Assembly (NCBI RefSeq): GCF_009769735.1
Contig: NZ_WSRO01000001.1
Span: 124,001-188,000, forward strand
DNA length: 64,000 nt
Source: Streptomyces sp. BA2
GTDB lineage: Bacteria > Actinomycetota > Actinomycetes > Streptomycetales > Streptomycetaceae
Direction: 5' to 3'
Shown here one piece after another: positions 35,424 to 43,655 of this stretch (the stretch's first letter is position 1; every line of letters starts with the position of its first letter). The position numbers and the translations under genes were made by a program. The notes below the pieces were generated by a model. The model worked only from the letters and a program-made list of their open reading frames with translations, was not told the DNA's origin and made no database searches.

Positions 35424-35731
35424 TCAGCCTGAGTAGTGGTCGTCGGGAGCCCATCCGGTGATACGTCCCGTGGGCAGGGTTCCCTCAACCTTGACCCGTC
35501 CTGTCGCATCCGCATTCGAAGTTCCAATGATTTCGGAAGCCGCTCCGACCACACCCCACTTAATGCTACCGAGGACGCTATTTATGTCCGGGAATGGCTG
35601 TGCGGCCGCCTCCAGCCAGCTATTGAATTCGGAGAGTTTCGATTCGGTTTCCTTTTGGAGTTCCAGGACCGCCGCCCGACTGAGGTGGATGTTGAAGTTG
35701 TCACCCCATCGAATACGATGTCACGTGCCAT
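35424..35731 (-). pseudogene. Small lower-GC gene of unknown function, single frameshift
   Basis: The ATG at 35731 follows a good AGGAAGGAA and begins MARDIVFDG. Two extra bases (GT within GGGGTGAC) near 35707 break the frame, after which a convincing protein continues: DNFNIHLSRAAVLELQKETE, SKLSEFNSWLEAAAQPFPDI, SVLGSIKWGVVGAASEIIG, RITGWAPDDHYSG, ending at 35424. Without the two bases it would be a ~100-residue acidic helical protein. Codon use is less G/C-biased than neighbours, as in the island at 52.5-55.9 kb. No family recognised. It may be an intact gene with a sequencing error. Confidence 0.55.
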
Positions 35732-36001
35732 TGAAAGATTCCTTCCTGTTCAGTGCCTCGCGGTCCCTTCGGTGTCATGCACCTTCAAGAAGCGGGCGCC
35801 TTCTTCCCATCAGAAGGGGACGCGTGGCCTCGCTGAGGAGCCGTCGTCCTACTTAGATATCGCGCGGATGCGTCTTCCCCTCGGGCTGTTTCAGGGGGGG
35901 CTGCGGGAGTGGTGAGCACGGATACCCGATCCCCGCGGGTCACGCCCCATGCGTCATGTCGTGGTGATGCTGGCGATCACGGCGAGCGCGGTCCTGGTTG
36001 G

Positions 36002-36230
36002 CTACCGGTCCCCGGCCGCGATCGGCGAGCGAGCTCGGCGGAGGATCCGCCATTGCTTGAGGCAGGCAAAAGCAGGCTCGACGGGGAACCGGAGCCGGGC
36101 ATGCGCACGGTTGATGCCCTCCCGCTTGATGGTGAGGTTACGTCCGCGTGCCGTTTGAATGGCGTCGCGACAGTTCCCGGTGCGGGGCACATCGTCAGCT
36201 TGAGCGGGGGCCCTCACCAACTTGTTGTTG
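36002..36230 (-). pseudogene. IS5-type DDE transposase, C-terminal fragment
   Basis: NRAHARLRFPVEPAFACLKQ followed by WRILRRAR is the conserved terminal segment (HARVRxPVERxxARLKxWRIL) of DDE_Tnp_4-like IS5 transposases. The upstream part (GNCRDAIQTARGRNLTIKRE) is weakly similar and the catalytic core is absent. Confidence 0.6.
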
Positions 36231-36235
36231 ATCGT

Positions 36236-36685
36236 CAGGGGAGGGTCTGTTCGTGGAGCCCACGTCGCCGTCATACCGGGCGTTCCGCTTCCCCGCGGAA
36301 ACACCGAGGCACTCTCAACGAGCACGACACACCCCCAGACCAGCAGGCCTGCACCCACACGAACCTGTCCTCACACCATCCCGACCCACCCCGGATAGCC
36401 CCTACCACTCCCCCGCCTCAACCACACCCCCACAAAACGACACCCGCGAAACGACAGAGGGGAATGTGTTCCGATGAGATCTAGAACGAGCACAGCGGTG
36501 CAGGCTCGGCCTGGCGACGCTTCCGCTTCCTTGTGACGTTCGGGCTGCAGTACTTGCCCGTTTGGAATTCCGGCTTCCAACTTCCAGGAGGCGTCATGCT
36601 GGCGAGTGCTTGAAACGCCAGGGAATCAGGCAGCTTGTTAGCAGGCGGCAGATCTAACGTATTGCACGCATGAAGGGAAAACACT
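36236..36685. other. No gene recognised
   Basis: C/A-rich sequence around 36300-36440 gives no credible protein. 36500-36680 is AT-richer and probably holds the promoter of the secreted-protein gene. Confidence 0.4.
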
Positions 36686-37210
36686 ATGCGACCCACTCGG
36701 TTCACTAAAGCGCCACTCGCCGCCGCGATGTGTGCACTGGTCCTGCTGTCAGCAGGAGCCGCCTCCGCCGACAGTGCGAACGGTGCCACGCAGGCCAGGG
36801 CGGGGCGGACGGACACCCCCTCGCCCGACGGTAATCCGGCCAGCAAGGCAGCGCAGGCTGCCGGAGTCTGTAACGACGCGGTCCAGGTCGGTGCGACAGG
36901 ACACATCAAGCGCGGCGGGACGACCATCGCGTCCGTCAAACAGTTCTACTCCACAAAGTGCCAGGAGAACTACGGCTACCAGTGGGTGTGGAACAGCTTC
37001 CGCGGAGACGACCCCTATTCCGTGAGTGTCCGCGTCTACAGCTACAACGAGGACAGGTTCCACGCGGAACGCCGATGGAATGACACCAACCAGCAGGAGT
37101 TCTGGTCACGATCGGCCCACACGGTCGCAGACTGCACGTCCGCCGTGGGCACGCTGCGCCCCGCAGGTGACCCACACACGTACGAAGCGGTCTCAGAGCG
37201 CCAATGCTGA
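36686..37210 (+). CDS. Small secreted protein, DUF2690-like
   Basis: 174 residues; ATG with AAGGGAAAA upstream. A signal peptide (PLAAAMCALVLLSAGAASA) is followed by a Ser/Pro/Ala-rich linker and a domain with GHIKRGGTTIASVKQFYSTK, CQENYGYQWVWNSF, VRVYSYNEDRF and TVADCTSAVG. The C..Y/W pattern resembles the extracellular DUF2690-type module of Streptomyces, a tentative assignment. Four mature cysteines could form disulfides. No enzymatic motif. Confidence 0.72.
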   Translation: MRPTRFTKAPLAAAMCALVLLSAGAASADSANGATQARAGRTDTPSPDGNPASKAAQAAGVCNDAVQVGATGHIKRGGTTIASVKQFYSTKCQENYGYQWVWNSFRGDDPYSVSVRVYSYNEDRFHAERRWNDTNQQEFWSRSAHTVADCTSAVGTLRPAGDPHTYEAVSERQC

Positions 37211-37248
37211 CACGGCATCGCATCGGCCACAGGCCACGGCCAAGAAGC

Positions 37249-37461
37249 CCAGCGCTCCTGGCGGGGCAGTTCGAGGGTCGCGATGGCTCCGTTGGGGGCG
37301 GCGTCCGTCAGGGTGAGGCGGGCGCCGATGACCCGAGCCTTGCCGAGGGCGATGGTGAGGCCCAGGCCGTGTCCGTGGCCGCGCAGCACCTGCACGCGGT
37401 CGCGGACGAGGTCGGTGGCCTCGCGTCTCGGGCAGGAGGGAGGCCGAAGTGACGAGGCCGG
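37249..37461 (-). repeat. Partial duplicate of the sensor-kinase gene 3' end with internal deletion
   Basis: Positions 37249-37380 are nearly identical to 27357-27490 (end of the kinase gene and its 3' flank, including codons for GHGHGLGLTIAL), and 37381-37461 match 27831-27910 (region after the H-box). About 340 bp between these blocks are missing in this copy, with a GCGC microhomology at the join. A few substitutions are present. It is a non-functional dispersed duplication of the local kinase gene. Confidence 0.85.
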
Positions 37462-37619
37462 GCTTGAGGCACTGGTAGTGCACCCGTGCTGGTTGCCGCC
37501 GACCTCGATCTGCGCAACCTGGATCAGAAGTCCGCCTCAGTTTCGGCAGGGCCGGCGGCCGGGGCAGCACGGCCGTGGAACCGCTCTGTCTCGCATCCCT
37601 CTTAACAGGTCAGTTCATT

Positions 37620-37730
37620 TGGGGAGTCAGCGACAGCTGATAAGTGTGGCCGCGATCGCGGTGAGGCCGGGAAGCCATCAGCCTTGTGTTCGTAGCGGCG
37701 GTGCAGGCGTCGGCGCCCGCCGAGCCAGGC
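37620..37730 (-). pseudogene. IS5-type transposase, terminal fragment
   Basis: GGRRRLHRRYEHKAD followed, in a second frame, by LTAIAATLISCR is the C-terminal end (GCRRLxRRYERKADHFLAF...AALICYRRL) of IS5-family transposases. Only the last ~30 residues remain. Confidence 0.55.
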
Positions 37731-37949
37731 GGTTGGGTCGGCCGCAAGGCGAGGTGTCCGCGGAAGCAGGTTCCTATCCTCGCGGCCTCCCGCCGAACCG
37801 GACTTGATGGTTTCCCGATCATCCGGCTCTCCAGTGGTCACGGCGTGAAAGTTCTGGCCGCTTGTGCTTCATGGGTGCGCTCGTGGCAGGCATCGCGGGC
37901 AGGTTGGGCAGGCGGTGCAGCCTAGGTCCTTTCGCTTCGCGGGCTTTCC

Positions 37950-38135
37950 GCGAAGCGAGGTAGGGCGCGCGTTTGGCTTTGACCGTTGCCCCGTCGGTAA
38001 CGGCCGGTCTTCTTCGTGTCGTTGTGCTGGACCGTGCCCTCGTAGCCACGGAACCTCGCTGCCCGGGTACGGGCGTGAGTGATCAGCGTCTTCTCCTGAG
38101 AGAGTTCCAGCTTGAGTTCGCCTCGCAGGAAACTC
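37950..38135 (-). pseudogene. Group II intron reverse transcriptase/maturase fragment
   Basis: The minus strand reads LRGELKLELSQEKTLITHAR, TRAARFRGYEGTVQHNDTKK and GRYRRGNGQ. The ELS..KT.ITHA...A.FLGY pattern is diagnostic for the end of the reverse-transcriptase palm/thumb of group II intron proteins (LtrA type). No YADD active site, domain X or intron RNA structure was found nearby, so it is a small relic. Confidence 0.65.
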
Positions 38136-38203
38136 CGCCGACCGGAGAGCCGCAGTGGCCGCTCGTGGGCCTGGCGCCGACAGCTGCGAGCCTCTCCGAA
38201 TGC

Positions 38204-39412
38204 CTACCATCCATCGGCCGGCCGCTGTCCCACCTCAAGTCGGCGCAGCCGGGCGAGAACGGCCGGGTCCTGGACATCGAGCCAGTCGACGAACTGCCGG
38301 AAGGAGACGAGGCGTACGTCCTTCTGCCCGGCCATTCCTTTGAGGGCTTCCTCGACAGCGTCCATGTAGATACCGCCGTTCCACTCCTCGAAGTGGTTGC
38401 CGATGAAGAAGGGGGCACGGTTCGTCTCGTACGCGCGCCGGAAACCGGCGAGATACGACTGGGTCGCCTGAGTGCGCCAGCCGGGGTAGTTGTACGAGGG
38501 TGCCCGCGTCGAGTACTTCGACTGGTTGACCATGACGTTGTAGTCCATCGACAGAATCTCGAAGCGGTGCCCGGGGAACGGGATCTGCTGGAGCGGTAGA
38601 TCCCACACTCCGAGGTGTTTCTCCGGCCAGCGCTGACGGCCGCCGGGGGACGAGGCGTCGTAGCGCCAGCCCCGCTCGCGGGCGACGGGCAGCAGATTGT
38701 TCCGGCCGAGGAGGCAGGGGGTGCGGCCGCCGACGAGTTCCTTGTCGTAATCGAAAGGCAGCGACGGCAGATCGGTCCAGCCGGTGTTCGTGCGCCATTC
38801 CTTGACGAAGGAGGTAGCCTGATCGATTTCGCTCCGCCATTGTGCGGGCGTCCATTTGGCGACGCTTCCGGTTCCGGTGCAGAAGTGACCGTTGAAGTGC
38901 GTGCCGATCTCGTGGCCTTCGAGCCAGGCCTGCCGGACATACTTCAGCGTCTCCTTGATGTGACCGTCGGTGAGATATCCGATGTCGGAGGCGCCGACCG
39001 CGTTGTTCGGCGGCTTGTAGAGCGGCTTCTTGTACTCGGGAAGGAGATAGAGCCCCGAGAGGAAGAACGTCATCTTCGCGTCGTGTTCCTCGGCCAGCTT
39101 CAGGAAACGCGGGAAGAGACCGTTGCCGACCTCGCCCGCACCGTCCCAGGAAAAGATCACGAACTGCGGGGGCGTCTCACCCGGCTGTAAGGGGACGGGT
39201 TCGACCGGCTGATGCGGCTGCCTCCCCGTGTACGCGGTCGAACCGTCACCGATCGGCTTCACCGAGTGTTTGTCGCCGACCTGTCCGTCCTCCTCCCGCC
39301 CTGCGGGACGGGATAATTCACTGCCACCGCCTGTACCGCAGCCAGCGAGTCCCAAAGCGGCGGCAGTGCCGACTCCGAGGCCGAGCATTCCCCTGCGACT
39401 GATGTCGCGCAT
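38204..39412 (-). CDS. Polysaccharide-deacetylase-like lipoprotein
   Basis: 402 residues from the ATG at 39412 (GGAGATGGAAA upstream). The N-terminus MRDISRRGMLGLGVGTAAA with LAGC is a twin-arginine-type signal with a lipobox, so the protein is exported and lipid-anchored. The domain has FVIFSWDGAGEVG (first Asp motif, replacing TFDDG), KMTFFLSGLYLL, GHEIGTHFNGHFC (HxxxH-like metal site) and a long C-terminal part ending RLVSFRQFVDWLD. It is related to NodB/polysaccharide deacetylases, probably acting on a cell-surface glycan, although the first motif is atypical (SWDG). Confidence 0.8.
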   Translation of the reverse strand: MRDISRRGMLGLGVGTAAALGLAGCGTGGGSELSRPAGREEDGQVGDKHSVKPIGDGSTAYTGRQPHQPVEPVPLQPGETPPQFVIFSWDGAGEVGNGLFPRFLKLAEEHDAKMTFFLSGLYLLPEYKKPLYKPPNNAVGASDIGYLTDGHIKETLKYVRQAWLEGHEIGTHFNGHFCTGTGSVAKWTPAQWRSEIDQATSFVKEWRTNTGWTDLPSLPFDYDKELVGGRTPCLLGRNNLLPVARERGWRYDASSPGGRQRWPEKHLGVWDLPLQQIPFPGHRFEILSMDYNVMVNQSKYSTRAPSYNYPGWRTQATQSYLAGFRRAYETNRAPFFIGNHFEEWNGGIYMDAVEEALKGMAGQKDVRLVSFRQFVDWLDVQDPAVLARLRRLEVGQRPADGW

Positions 39413-39764
39413 TTTCCATCTCCATTCGTCGCGCCCATGGGCCCTTCCTGCTGTTTCTGCCATGCAAGACGGACAGCCCGTGGGGGCGGGCGACGGACAC
39501 GCGGTTTCCAACAGGTCGTACATATTTATGATGTTTGTCGAAGAGGAACCCTCACGACGTGATCAGCTGACCTCAGCATCAAGGTTCCGAACGCCTTACC
39601 CGGCTTTTCGCTCGGTGGATTCGCCGTCCAGGGCGCCTACCGGGCTCTCTGCTGCGGCTGCAAGACTTCATCGACGGCGTGACGCGGTGCGGCGCGATCG
39701 GGCTGGACGCCAGCCGGCGCCTCAGGGCGGCAGACGCTGAGTTCTCGGAGGATCAGTCACACAT
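39413..39764. other. No gene recognised
   Basis: Intergenic region between two minus-strand genes. It contains the leader of the deacetylase-like gene and nothing else I can identify. Confidence 0.45.
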
Positions 39765-40598
39765 TCAGTGGCGACGATCACCTGACAGGAATTCGCGAGC
39801 CCCGCGCACCCTGGTGCGGAGACTGTGCTGGGTTTCGCTGCTGTCCAGACGCACGTCCAGTGGCCCAGGGACGCCTGTGTCTGCCCGTCGCCCCGCAGGC
39901 AGAGTGGCCGGGTCTAGGCCATCACGGTGAGCGATCAGGAGGCCGAGTTCGTGACGACTGACCGCGTCTGGACCTGCGACGTGACGGATTCCGGCGTGAT
40001 CGGAGGACGCGAGTTCCAAGATCGCCGCGGCGAGGTCCGCCACATGCACAGGGCAACGGACATCGTCGGTGAACAGGGCCCCGTCACGGCGCCCTTCGGA
40101 CAACTCATGCACCAACGTCTCGTGCTCGGAATTCCCATCGCCGATGATCAGCGACGTGCGGGCGATGACGGCTGCGGGGGCCAGCAGGCGGATCGCGGTC
40201 TCGGCAGCCGCCTTTGCGGCGCCATATGGACTGATCGGATCCGGTGTAGCGGCTTCGCCGTAGTAGATCTGGGCCCCGGAGAAGACCACGTCGCTGGATA
40301 CGTGAACCAGCCGTGCTCCCCGGTCGGCCGCGGCCATCGCTACTCGGATGGCGCCCTCAGCGGTTGTCGCCCAGTCGGCCTTCCGGTAAGCCGCGTTGAT
40401 CACAACTCCTGGATCCACTTCGTCGAGCACCGAGACGATCTCTTCGCGGTTACGGAGGTCAAGCGGCAGCCACTTGGCCCCGGAGAGGCGACCGGGGTTC
40501 CTCACGAAGGTCGCGGCAACGGCGTGCCCGGAAGCTGTCGCCTGGCGTACCAGTTCTTTGCCGAGGAATCCGCTGGCGCCAATGATGAGCATGGTCAT
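39765..40598 (-). CDS. RmlD-like NAD(P)-dependent sugar reductase/epimerase
   Basis: 277 residues from the ATG at 40598. Extended short-chain dehydrogenase: nucleotide motif IIGASGFLGKEL (residues 4-15), DPGVVINAAYRKADW, VHVSSDVVFSG (catalytic Ser region) and YGAAKAAAE (YxxxK). The SSDVVF and INAAYRKAD segments are typical of dTDP-4-dehydrorhamnose reductases (RmlD). No other sugar-nucleotide genes are nearby, so the substrate is uncertain. It stands alone. Confidence 0.85.
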   Translation of the reverse strand: MTMLIIGASGFLGKELVRQATASGHAVAATFVRNPGRLSGAKWLPLDLRNREEIVSVLDEVDPGVVINAAYRKADWATTAEGAIRVAMAAADRGARLVHVSSDVVFSGAQIYYGEAATPDPISPYGAAKAAAETAIRLLAPAAVIARTSLIIGDGNSEHETLVHELSEGRRDGALFTDDVRCPVHVADLAAAILELASSDHAGIRHVAGPDAVSRHELGLLIAHRDGLDPATLPAGRRADTGVPGPLDVRLDSSETQHSLRTRVRGAREFLSGDRRH

Positions 40599-41497
40599 GG
40601 CCCGACACACTATGCCGAGAAGGGCCGCTCAGCAGGGCGGCGAGGAGGCCTTGGGCTCAGCGCCGGCCCACCGCGGCGCCGCGGTTCACTAAAGATCCTC
40701 AGGAGATCGAAGCAGCCAACCCCGCGCCCGCGAGGGGCATCTGCGTCGTCACGGACAGCCTGTCCACCCCGCACCTGGCGGGAGCGCAATCCCAGATCAA
40801 CGCCCGCGCCCGGCCCTGCATATGGGGCCGGCACCGCCGACGCGCTTACTACGGCGCCGGTATACGTACGCCGTTCGAGGAATCCAGAACCAGCCGTTCT
40901 GGAGAATGTCACGCATCCTGTCTTAACCTGTTGCGTGCTCACCAAAACGCAGGTCAGCGACGGTTATTACCCAAACCTTGGCCAGAATTCAATCTGTCGT
41001 TTACAGGTAATGCGATGGCAAAGTAGGCGCCATCGAGACGTGTCGCACCGCGTCCCGGATTTTCCCTTGCCCCAAGTTTCGCAGTGCTGTGCTTCACCGA
41101 CCCGTCCCGGCCACACCGCGCCGACGCCCGAGGCCCGACGCCCGACGCCGCTCCGGAGCAGGAGGCCATCATGAAGTCACCGCTCGTCTCCACACGACGG
41201 CAGACACGGCCAGGGCCGTACATGGCCTTGCCCTCGCGCACGACGGAAGACCGCGGGGTCTCCATCGCGCTCGCGATCACCCCGGCATCAGCCAACCGGC
41301 CCCATTCACGCGGCACTCCGGGCGGCGTACGGCCCTCACTGTGTGCCGGCCCGTGCCGCACAGTCCTGCACCCCGGGCCACGCACACCGTCCGGGCGTAC
41401 CGGACCTGACTGAGCGCCCCATTGACGGCTCCCTGGGCATCAGTGGACCTGCCCGTACTGGCCCCGTTCCTTCACGCCGACAAAGGAACCTTCACTC
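40599..41497. other. No gene recognised
   Basis: Nearly 900 bases without a credible gene. Open frames here are Arg/Pro-rich shadows. An AT-richer part at 40900-41060 may contain promoters. The end carries the leader of the SulP gene (AAAGGAA at about 41481). Confidence 0.45.
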
Positions 41498-43183
41498 ATG
41501 CCTTCGACTCACTCCTACCTGCGCGCCACCTTCGGCGAGTTACGCAGACCGGGCATCCTGCGCCAGGATGCGCTCGCCTCGCTCGTCGTCTTCCTCGTGG
41601 CCCTGCCCCTGTGCATCGGGGTGGCCGTGGCGTCCGGCGTCCCGGCCGAACTCGGTCTGGTCACCGGCATCGTCGGCGGGCTGGTCGTGGGCTTCTTGCC
41701 CGGCAGCACCCTGCAGGTCAGTGGCCCTGCGGCCGGACTGACCGTGCTCGTCTTCGAGGCGGTGCAGACATTCGGCCTCGGGATGCTCGGCGCGATCGTG
41801 CTGCTCACGGGCGTGCTCCAGATCGTGCTCGGTCTGTTGCGCTGCGGACGCTGGTTCCGCGCGATCTCCGTCTCCGTCGTCCAGGGCATGCTGGCCGGCA
41901 TCGGGCTCGTTCTGATCTTCGGCCAGCTGTACACCATGGCCGGGATGCAGCAGCCACGCTCCGGCCTCGACAAGGTCCTCAACGCGCCCGGCCTACTCGT
42001 CCACGTGTTGCGGGACGGCGGTGCGCTGACCTCCGCCGCCGTGGGCCTGGGCACCGTCGCCGTGCTCGTTCTGTGGCCCAGGCTGCCCGCGCGGGCGCGG
42101 CTGGTGCCCGCGCCGCTGGCCGCCGTCGCGCTCGCCACCGGCACGGTCGCCGCGTTCCGGCTGGACGTGGTGAACGTGACGGTACGCGGGCTGTTGGACA
42201 CCATTCAGGTTCCGGGCCTGGATGATGTGGCCGCGCTGGGCGGGCTGACCGTCATCGGGACCGTCGTCGCCCTCACGCTCATCGCCTCCGCCGAGTCCCT
42301 CTTCAGCGCGGCGGCCGTGGACCGGATGCACAGCGGCCCCCGGACCCACTACGACAAGGAGTTGGTGGCCCAGGGGGTCGGCAACAGCGTGTGCGGGATG
42401 CTCGGCGCACTGCCCATGACGGCCGTGATCGTACGCAGCTCCGCCAACGTACAGGCGGGCGCGCGCACGGCGCTCTCACGCATCCTGCACGGCGCCTGGC
42501 TGCTGCTGTTCGCGGCGCTGCTGCCCGTGGCGCTCGGCTTCATCCCCCTCGCGGCCCTGGCGGGCGTCCTCGTGCACGCGGGCTGCAAGCTCATTCCGGT
42601 CAAAGAGATCCGCCAGCTCGTGCGCCTGGACCGAGGCGAAGCGGTGATCCTGGGTGCCACCGCCGTCGCGATCGTGGTGGCCAACCTCTTCGAAGGTGTC
42701 CTGCTGGGCCTGGTGATGGCGATGGCCAAGTTGGCCTGGGACACCTCGCGCATCCAGGTCGACGTACGCGAACTGACCGGCGGCCGACTGGCGGTGGCCC
42801 TGACGGGGTGCGCCACCTTCCTGCGGCTGCCGCGCATCCTGGAGACGCTGGAGGCTCTGCCGAAGGACCGTCCGATCGAGCTGGACCTCACCGGCCTGCA
42901 CCACCTCGACCACGCCTGCCGGTCCACGCTGGGGAGTTGGGCGGCCCGGCACAACGACGCCGGGATCGAGCCCGTCCGCCTGACCTCCGGTCCGGGCGGG
43001 AGCGTGAGTGCCGCGGCTTCGGCCCGGGACGCCGCCGCGCAGGCCAGCGCGCGGCTGCCCGGCGCCGTGGGTGTTGCCCAAGGGCCGTCCACCCGGCCGG
43101 CGCGGTCGGCGCGGGCGGGCGACGCGGGCGGGGGGTCAGGCCACGTCGATCCGGCAGAACGATCCGACGGGGGACGTGACTGA
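41498..43183 (+). CDS. SulP-family anion transporter with STAS domain
   Basis: 561 residues. About 10-12 membrane segments begin with ALASLVVFLVALPLCIGVAV and include the SulP signatures LVTGIVGGLVVGFLPGS, VSGPAAGLTVLVFEAV and ASAESLFSAAAVDRM. A cytoplasmic STAS-like domain (about 435-515, RLAVALTGCATFLRLPRILE, LDLTGLHHLDHA) and a disordered Ala/Ser tail close the protein. It imports sulfate or bicarbonate. It lies 240 bp upstream of the peptide gene in the same direction; if sulfate is the substrate it could serve Cys supply for that pathway, but its inclusion in the cluster is unproven. Confidence 0.88.
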   Translation: MPSTHSYLRATFGELRRPGILRQDALASLVVFLVALPLCIGVAVASGVPAELGLVTGIVGGLVVGFLPGSTLQVSGPAAGLTVLVFEAVQTFGLGMLGAIVLLTGVLQIVLGLLRCGRWFRAISVSVVQGMLAGIGLVLIFGQLYTMAGMQQPRSGLDKVLNAPGLLVHVLRDGGALTSAAVGLGTVAVLVLWPRLPARARLVPAPLAAVALATGTVAAFRLDVVNVTVRGLLDTIQVPGLDDVAALGGLTVIGTVVALTLIASAESLFSAAAVDRMHSGPRTHYDKELVAQGVGNSVCGMLGALPMTAVIVRSSANVQAGARTALSRILHGAWLLLFAALLPVALGFIPLAALAGVLVHAGCKLIPVKEIRQLVRLDRGEAVILGATAVAIVVANLFEGVLLGLVMAMAKLAWDTSRIQVDVRELTGGRLAVALTGCATFLRLPRILETLEALPKDRPIELDLTGLHHLDHACRSTLGSWAARHNDAGIEPVRLTSGPGGSVSAAASARDAAAQASARLPGAVGVAQGPSTRPARSARAGDAGGGSGHVDPAERSDGGRD

Positions 43184-43312
43184 TCGCAGGAGTACCGCAC
43201 TGCTGAACTCGAAGTTGCAGGAGAGGGGCCGTGTGGGAGGCACTCGCGATGGCTGCTTCGCCGTGTCCCGATTCGGTCGCGTGGTACGAGCATCCATTTC
43301 GAGCCACCCGCC

Positions 43313-43352
43313 TTGACTATCCATTGACATGCGCTTGACCTTGTATTTACCT
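43313..43352 (+). promoter_or_regulatory. Four direct repeats with 11-bp phase upstream of the peptide gene
   Basis: TTGAC occurs at 43313, 43324 and 43335, and TTTAC at 43346, each exactly 11 bp apart; the heptamers are TTGACTA, TTGACAT, TTGACCT and TTTACCT. One-helical-turn direct repeats are the layout of SARP activator sites and of the 11-bp units of Streptomyces PhoP boxes. They lie 73-112 bases before the ATG at 43425, in the right place for a promoter-proximal activator site. TTGACA at 43324 could also serve as a -35. Confidence 0.7.
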
Positions 43353-43424
43353 TCGGTCGGTGGTCCGACGAAGATCCATTTCGTTGCCCGTACCGCATAT
43401 CCCAGGCACTCGAGGAGGTCCGTC

Positions 43425-43577
43425 ATGGACAAGCTCATCAAGCAGATGACCCAGGACACCAACTGGTCGAAGTGGGTGGCCGCCAACTCGGCGCAGGGCG
43501 CCAAGGACGGCTGCATCAGCGCCACCCCGAAGGCCGGATGCATCAGCGTCGCCGGCAAGAGCGGCTGTATCTCCTGA
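43425..43577 (+). CDS. Candidate precursor peptide with three xxxKxGCIS repeats
   Basis: 50 residues; ATG behind a strong GAGGAGG. Residues 1-23 form a leader-like amphipathic stretch (MDKLIKQMTQDTNWSKWVAA). Residues 24-50 are three exact-length nonamers: QGAKDGCIS, ATPKAGCIS and VAGKSGCIS. Lys is fixed at position 4 and GCIS at positions 6-9; the last Ser is the C-terminus. This is the design of a multi-core ribosomal peptide precursor. It is followed 78 bases later by an ANL adenylating enzyme and further pathway genes. No lanthionine, YcaO, radical-SAM or MNIO enzyme is nearby, so the modification is unknown. A start at 43329 is possible but has no ribosome site. Confidence 0.8.
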   Translation: MDKLIKQMTQDTNWSKWVAANSAQGAKDGCISATPKAGCISVAGKSGCIS

Positions 43578-43655
43578 CCCACGCCCAGCCACGCCGGGGC
43601 CGCCGCCGTCCCCTCTCGGCGGCGGCCCCCACCCGCCACCCTCCACGGAGAACTC

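Noticed and set aside
39927..41174. Plus-strand 415-residue frame over the RmlD-like gene
   Set aside because: The first half is antisense to the reductase and the rest has no motif or ribosome site.
43329..43577. Longer 82-residue version of the GCIS peptide starting at 43329
   Set aside because: The extra 32 codons overlap the phased repeats and promoter, and that ATG has no ribosome site, whereas ATG 43425 follows GAGGAGG.
43425..43577. GCIS peptide as a lanthipeptide or thiopeptide precursor
   Set aside because: No LanB/C/M/KC/L, YcaO or azole-forming genes occur in the cluster; the Cys/Ser content alone is not enough.
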